Origin: an uncultured Anaerolineae bacterium
GTDB taxonomy: Bacteria; Chloroflexota; Anaerolineae; Promineifilales; Promineifilaceae
Direction: 5' to 3'
DNA length: 47,622 bases
Assembly (NCBI GenBank): GCA_937943625.1
Contig: CALEAD010000013.1
Coordinates: 1 to 47,622 of the forward strand
Every line of letters begins with the position of its first letter. The first letter of the stretch is position 1. Below are positions 43,163-47,622 of the stretch, in pieces. The notes beneath the pieces are model-generated. The model made no database searches, was not told where the DNA came from, and worked only from the letters and a program-made list of their open reading frames with translations. The position numbers and the translations under genes are program-made.

Positions 43163-46100
43163 ATGTTTGCAAATTCATGGGTTCAAATGTTATGGCGGCG
43201 CGGGCTGGGCACGGCCGTTATCCTGCTGGTCACGCTGTATTTCTTCTCTGCCTCCCCCGTTCACGCCGCAACCATTGTCGTCAACACCCTCAGCGACAAG
43301 CCACTCAGCGATCCGACCATTGACGATGGCCTTTGCTCTCTGCGCGAAGCGATTGAGGCGGCCAACAACGACGCGCCCGTCAGCACCAACGACTGCCCCG
43401 GCGGCAGCGGCGCGGACAATATCACCTTCAGCGTGTCGGGGACAATTACCTTTGTGGAGTCCATGAGCATCAACTCCCAAATCACCCTCAGCGGCCCCAT
43501 TATCCTGGACGGCAACCAGGCCACCAATCTGTTCACGGTTTCGAGCAACGGCCGTTTCACCCTGATCAACATGACGCTGCAAAACGGCAAAAGCGGCCTG
43601 GCGGGAGCCATCCAGGGCAACGGTAACGGCAAAATCAACGCCCTCGGCGTCTCCTTCATCGGCAACGAGTCCACCGGCAGCGGCGGCGCCATCCAGACCC
43701 ACGCCGCCATGTACCTGCTGGGCGTCAACTTTTCCGGTAACAAAGCGGCCGTAAACGGCGGCGCCATTGATTTCAAGGGCGGCGTCAGCGAAACCCTCTT
43801 CATTGGCGGCAGCAACTTTGCCGGGAACATCGCCGGGGAAAAAGGTGGGGCCATTGCCCTCATCACCACGTCGCCCATGCAGATAAGCGACTCCATCTTT
43901 TCCGGCAACATTGCCACCGGCGCGCAAAGCGATCACGGCGGTGGGGCCATTTACATTGACAACAGCTACGAAGAAAACAGCATTACCATTGAGCGCACTG
44001 CCTTCAACGGCAACCTGACCCCAGGCGGCTCTGGCGGGGCCATGCAAATTGCTGGCGACATTCCCGTCACCGTCATCAATTCCTCCTTCAATGCCAACAT
44101 TGCCGGCGGGAATACAAGCGGGCAGGGAGGCGGCATCTTCGTGCGCGAAGGGGATTTACACCTGCTTAAAACGGCCTTCAACGGCAACGTCGCCTCGCCC
44201 AGCCCCAGCAACATCAGCGGGCAGGGAGGCGCTATCTATAACCTGGGCGGCACGGTGCGCGCCGCCAACAGCTCCTTTTTCCTCAACGTGGCCGGGCTGG
44301 GCCAGGGTGGGGCGCTATACAACAACGACGTGACCCGCGACGCCATCATCGAGCTGCGCAACGTGACTATTTCCGGCAACCAGGCCAGCAGCGGCGGCGC
44401 CATGCTCAACTTCAACGCTGAGAATCAGCGCATCAACCGCATCGCCCTCTGGAACAGCATTGTTGAAGTGGGCAGCACCGGCCTGGGCGGCACCTGCGCT
44501 GGAGATTTGCCGCAAAATAACGGCAACAATCTGCAATTCCCCGGCACAGCCTGCGGCGGGGGCATCACCAGTGCCGACCCGCTGCTAGAGGCTCCTTTCT
44601 TCAACGGGGGGGCCATTGCTTCGCTGCTGACGCAGGCGCTGCAACCGGGCAGCCCAGCCATTGACGCGGGCAATAACGCCGTTTGCGCCGCCGCGCCGGT
44701 GGATGGCGAAGACCAGCGCGGCGATCTGCGCCCCAAGGGGAGCACCTGCGATATTGGCGCGTTTGAGGCGGATCCGGCCGTGCCCGGCTATGGCTCTACG
44801 CCGGTGCAGTCGGGGCCGATTCTGATCGGCAATACCAGCGTGGGTGCGCCCATCAGCAGCAGCTTTACCATTTTCTCCACCGGCAGCGCTGCGCTGAACG
44901 TCAGTAATCCCACCCTGGGCGGGGCCAATCCGGGCGAGTTTAACGTGCAGACAGCCTTCCCGCTCACCTTTAGCAGCGGCAGCCGCACGGTGAACCTGGG
45001 CTGCAACGCCACGGCCGTTGGCAACCACAGCGCCACGCTCACCCTGAACACCAACGACCCGGCCCTGCCCAGCGTTAGCTACACCTTGTTGTGCAATGTG
45101 CAGGCCAATCCTGTACCCGGCTTTGGCTCTATGCCGGCAGCGCCGGGGCCGCTGGACTTTGGCGCGGTGCGGGTGGGCCAGTCTGCTACGCTGAACCTGA
45201 CCTTCATGGAAACGGGCAATGCTACCCTGGTGATGGGGCCGGTGGACTTGACTGGGCCACACTTCCTGGAGTTTTCGTTCAACGCTTTTAGCACAACTAT
45301 TAATGATGGCGGAGCGCCGGTGGTGGTGCCGATTGCCTGCACACCACAAGACGTGGGGCTGCGCACGGCCGTTTTCACGCTGCAAACCAATGACCCTCTG
45401 CGCCCCAGCGTGTCCTTCAACCTGATTTGTGCGGGAGTCGCTCCCCCAGCGCCCCATCTCAGCGGCGGCGCCAGCTACATCAACGGCCAGGGCGGCATCA
45501 GCAACCTGGACGGCCCTTATGATATGGTGGTCAGCCCGGACGGGCGACATGTGTACGTCACTGCCTACAACTCCAACCGCATTGCCGTTTTCAGCCGCAA
45601 TCCCACCAACGGGGCGCTGACGCAGGTAACGGCCGTGAGCAACGCCAATCTCAACCAGCCGCGCGGTCTGGCCATCAGCCCAGACGGGCGGCAGGTGTAC
45701 GTGGCCGGGCACCTTTCAGACAATTTGCTGGTTTTCAACCGCAACAGCAGCAGCGGCGCGTTGATTATTGACCAGGTTTGGGCGTATGGCCCCTTCCTGC
45801 CCGGCCTGGACGGCCCGGAAGGGGTAGCGGTCAGTCCCGATGGGCGGCACATTTACGTGGCAGCCACCAACAGCAATGCCGTTGTGATCTTTTACCGCGA
45901 CAGCGACAACTTTGTGGGATATGAGGATACGCTTTTCGACACCACCAACATCGAAGGGGCCAGGCGGCTGGCGGTCAGCCCGGATGGGGCCAATCTGTAC
46001 GTCACCAGCTACCTCGCCGCGGGCAGCGGCCGGATTGCCACCTACCAGCGTAACCCGCTTAACGGCACGCTCACCTTCCAGCAGAGGTGGCGCGAAGGGC

Positions 46101-47440
46101 AAATTGTCAACAACTGTGTCCCTCTTTGCCTGTTGCTGGATGGGCTGGAAGGCGCTTTTGACGTTATCGTCAGCCCAGATGGGCGACACGTGTACACGGC
46201 GGCGCTAAACGACAGCGCTGTGGCCCGCTTTGTGCGCAATGGCGACGGCACGCTGGCCTGGGGCGGGCGGCTAATGGAAGGCGTGGGTGGTGTAGACGGC
46301 CTGGACGGCGTGCGCGGGCTAAGCATTAGCCCGGATGGCTCGTACATCTACGCCGCTGCTTATACGGATCGCGCCCTGGCGGTGCTGGCGCGCAATCCCG
46401 GCAATGGCGCCATCAGCCTGGGCCAGGTGATTTTCCGCCAGCCGGTGATTGGCTTGCCGGCATTGCATGGGGCGACGCGAACGGCCGTTAGCCCTGATGG
46501 TACCAGCATTTACGTGACCGGTTTTATTGATGACGCGGTGGTGCTACTGCGCACGGCTAACCTGGTTGCCAGCCTTAGCAGCCTGCAACCCGCCTCCGCC
46601 CCGGTAGGCGCGCCGCCCCTGACGCTGCGGGTGCAGGGTGAGGGCTTTGTGCCCGGCTCCGTCGTGCGCGTCAATGGCACAGATCGCCCCACCACTTTCC
46701 TGACGGCCAACGAGTTACAGGCCAGCCTGGCCGCCGCTGACCTGGCCGCCGCAGGCACGCTGGCAATTACCGTCTTTAATCCTACGCCGGGGGGCGGCAT
46801 CTCGGCCAACAGCCTGCCTTTTGCCGTGCGCCCGGCCGACCAGAACCCCACGCCGTCCATCGCGGCGCTCAGCCCGCAAGGAGAGAGCGCCGGCGGGCCG
46901 GCCTTCACTCTGGTCGTGCTAGGCACGAACTTTGTGGCCGGGGCAGTGGTGCAGTGGAATGGGGAGAATTTGCCAACCACCTTTGTCAGCGCCACAGAGG
47001 TGCGGGCAACGGTGGGAAGTGAGCGGCTGCTGCTGCCGGGAACGGCCGTTGTCGCCGTCATCAATCCCGCTCCAGGGGGCGGCAGTTCTAATCTGGTCTC
47101 GTTCACCGTGGCCGCGCCGGGGCAAAACCCCGTGCCCACCCTCAGCGACGTCACGCCTACGGGGGTGCAGGCCAGAGGACCAGCCAGCCAGCCGTTGATA
47201 GTTACGCTGCACGGGCGTAACTTTGTGCCGGGGGTGCAGGCATACTGGCAAGGAGGTAGCCGCCCCACCAGCTTTGTCAGCGAAACGGAGCTGCGCCTGA
47301 CCCTGACCGGGCTAGACCTGGCGTTCCCTGGCTATGGCGCAATTACCGTCGTCAACCCTGGGCCGGGCGGGGGCGAATCCAACGCGGTACGGTTTAGCAT
47401 TTACCCGTATGGGTTGTTTTTACCAATTGGGGTACGGTAA
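43163..47440 (+). CDS. Giant secreted mosaic protein: CSLREA, beta-helix, choice-of-anchor, 7-bladed propeller, IPT/TIG
   Basis: 1425 residues from ATG 43163 (GGAG 6 nt upstream); the frame extends to 43067 but through the repeat array. Signal peptide 1-35 (PVHAA cleavage). The CSLREA motif (58-63) opens a right-handed beta-helix (about 100-530) with many GGAI/GGAMxN-x(F)xGN turns. Two choice-of-anchor-D-like domains (about 540-770) follow. Then seven propeller blades (785-1129), each with a SPDGxxxYV signature, making a closed seven-bladed lactonase-like ring, and three IPT/TIG domains (1135-1410), each with the turn GxxFVPG / GTNFVAG / GRNFVPG. The C-terminus is PYGLFLPIGVR. No enzymatic active site is obvious, so adhesion or polysaccharide binding is likely but inferred. 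A strong terminator follows. Confidence 0.92.
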   Translation: MFANSWVQMLWRRGLGTAVILLVTLYFFSASPVHAATIVVNTLSDKPLSDPTIDDGLCSLREAIEAANNDAPVSTNDCPGGSGADNITFSVSGTITFVESMSINSQITLSGPIILDGNQATNLFTVSSNGRFTLINMTLQNGKSGLAGAIQGNGNGKINALGVSFIGNESTGSGGAIQTHAAMYLLGVNFSGNKAAVNGGAIDFKGGVSETLFIGGSNFAGNIAGEKGGAIALITTSPMQISDSIFSGNIATGAQSDHGGGAIYIDNSYEENSITIERTAFNGNLTPGGSGGAMQIAGDIPVTVINSSFNANIAGGNTSGQGGGIFVREGDLHLLKTAFNGNVASPSPSNISGQGGAIYNLGGTVRAANSSFFLNVAGLGQGGALYNNDVTRDAIIELRNVTISGNQASSGGAMLNFNAENQRINRIALWNSIVEVGSTGLGGTCAGDLPQNNGNNLQFPGTACGGGITSADPLLEAPFFNGGAIASLLTQALQPGSPAIDAGNNAVCAAAPVDGEDQRGDLRPKGSTCDIGAFEADPAVPGYGSTPVQSGPILIGNTSVGAPISSSFTIFSTGSAALNVSNPTLGGANPGEFNVQTAFPLTFSSGSRTVNLGCNATAVGNHSATLTLNTNDPALPSVSYTLLCNVQANPVPGFGSMPAAPGPLDFGAVRVGQSATLNLTFMETGNATLVMGPVDLTGPHFLEFSFNAFSTTINDGGAPVVVPIACTPQDVGLRTAVFTLQTNDPLRPSVSFNLICAGVAPPAPHLSGGASYINGQGGISNLDGPYDMVVSPDGRHVYVTAYNSNRIAVFSRNPTNGALTQVTAVSNANLNQPRGLAISPDGRQVYVAGHLSDNLLVFNRNSSSGALIIDQVWAYGPFLPGLDGPEGVAVSPDGRHIYVAATNSNAVVIFYRDSDNFVGYEDTLFDTTNIEGARRLAVSPDGANLYVTSYLAAGSGRIATYQRNPLNGTLTFQQRWREGQIVNNCVPLCLLLDGLEGAFDVIVSPDGRHVYTAALNDSAVARFVRNGDGTLAWGGRLMEGVGGVDGLDGVRGLSISPDGSYIYAAAYTDRALAVLARNPGNGAISLGQVIFRQPVIGLPALHGATRTAVSPDGTSIYVTGFIDDAVVLLRTANLVASLSSLQPASAPVGAPPLTLRVQGEGFVPGSVVRVNGTDRPTTFLTANELQASLAAADLAAAGTLAITVFNPTPGGGISANSLPFAVRPADQNPTPSIAALSPQGESAGGPAFTLVVLGTNFVAGAVVQWNGENLPTTFVSATEVRATVGSERLLLPGTAVVAVINPAPGGGSSNLVSFTVAAPGQNPVPTLSDVTPTGVQARGPASQPLIVTLHGRNFVPGVQAYWQGGSRPTSFVSETELRLTLTGLDLAFPGYGAITVVNPGPGGGESNAVRFSIYPYGLFLPIGVR

Positions 47441-47460
47441 AAGGTTCATAGCTGGCAAAG

Positions 47461-47496
47461 AAAAAGGGCCAGGCGTTAAGCGCCTGACCCTTTTTT
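47461..47496 (+). terminator. Intrinsic terminator of the giant surface protein gene
   Basis: AAAGGGCCAGGCG, 5-nt loop, CGCCTGACCCTTT then T's: a 13-bp stem with one mismatch and a six-T run. Starts 21 nt after the stop. Confidence 0.9.
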
Positions 47497-47504
47497 GTTT
47501 GTCG

Positions 47505-47549
47505 GTTGGGTTGGTTGACCAACTATCCAACGGCACCAACTCAACCAAC
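47505..47549. repeat. GTTGGTT-family inverted repeat
   Basis: GTTGGTTGA (47510-47518) and TCAACCAAC (47541-47549), with extra GTTGG/CCAAC words around. Same word family as 13718-13790. Confidence 0.6.
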
Positions 47550-47556
47550 TTTTTAT

Positions 47557-47622
47557 TTAGCGCACGCGCGGGCGCAGAACGGCCGTTGCTTCCGGCGCGG
47601 CTGGCTTCACGATGATCGGCAG
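47557..47622 (-). CDS. 3' end of a minus-strand gene (partial)
   Basis: Read leftward from the right edge: LPIIVKPAAPEATAVLRPRV then R and TAA (47559-47557). Two features support coding: the palindrome ACGGCCGT is in the TAV frame, as in real genes here, and LPIIVK resembles the C-terminal hydrophobic LPI/LPL endings of chloroflexotal surface proteins, such as FLPIGVR just upstream. It is convergent with the giant surface protein gene across the terminator. Only 21 codons are visible. Confidence 0.45.
   Translation of the reverse strand: MPIIVKPAAPEATAVLRPRVR

Noticed and set aside
44585..45712. Minus-strand 375-codon frame over the giant surface protein
   Set aside because: Antisense shadow; the repeating structure is that of the propeller and anchor modules read backwards.

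Overview
The window looks like chromosomal DNA of a GC-rich member of the Chloroflexota, probably Anaerolineae in the broad sense. This is an inference from gene content: a Ycf45/SpoIIIAA-like AAA ATPase with an R3H domain, a DHH-CBS-poly(A) polymerase fusion, an XRE/NB-ARC/TPR regulator, very large cell-surface mosaic proteins, Pro-Thr linkers after lipoprotein signals, and promoters placed right at the start codon. I see no rRNA, tRNA, transposase, phage gene or CRISPR array. Twenty-nine coding regions are supported, two of them cut by the window edges, plus many small repeats.

Layout. 1-4902 (minus): a giant secreted S8 (subtilisin-like) protease, cut at the left edge. 5.9-7.4 kb: an LctP-type lactate/glycolate permease. 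7.5-11.2 kb: nucleotide and nucleic-acid housekeeping (gmk, an FmdB zinc-ribbon protein, tmk, the AAA/R3H protein). 11.5-12.8 kb: a GH13 glycosidase. 12.8-13.8 kb: a repeat-rich gap. 13.8-18.1 kb: rocD with a terminator-like leader, then a tgt-uppP-binding-lipoprotein cluster. 18.2-20.0 kb: a membrane-anchored lytic transglycosylase and a proline-tailed membrane protein. 20.4-23.0 kb: a DHH-CBS-tRNA nucleotidyltransferase fusion. 23.1-30 kb: a NicO-type metal transporter fused to a beta-propeller, an MscS channel, and a lipoprotein with two solute-binding domains in tandem. 30-34.4 kb: a five-repeat membrane protein, a ROK sugar kinase, an MFS transporter, a YugP-like zinc peptidase and a 44-residue membrane peptide. 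34.6-37.4 kb: pepF overlapping mmuM. 37.4-42.7 kb: a surface alpha/beta-hydrolase, the XRE/NB-ARC regulator and a small lipoprotein. 42.8-43.1 kb: five 77-bp tandem repeats. 43.2-47.4 kb: a giant secreted beta-helix/propeller/IPT protein with a strong terminator. The last 66 bases look like the 3' end of another minus-strand gene.

The most distinctive features are not genes. (1) The palindrome ACGGCCGT, often AACGGCCGTT, occurs about 80 times, almost always inside genes, where about 1-2 would be expected: a HIP1-like highly iterated palindrome. (2) Several families of short word-like repeats sit between genes, often as inverted repeats, and in at least six cases supply or adjoin the stop codon of the preceding gene. 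(3) Two unrelated repeat families fold into the same plan: an outer stem enclosing two hairpins of opposite orientation. (4) At least five genes have a TATAAT-like -10 box only 6-10 nt before the start codon and no Shine-Dalgarno, suggesting leaderless mRNAs.

All calls come from reading the sequence and recalled family motifs; no database search was possible. The window shows no single contiguous new defence or biosynthetic system. The repeat and palindrome systems, and the NicO-propeller and double-binding-protein fusions, are the parts I would look at first.
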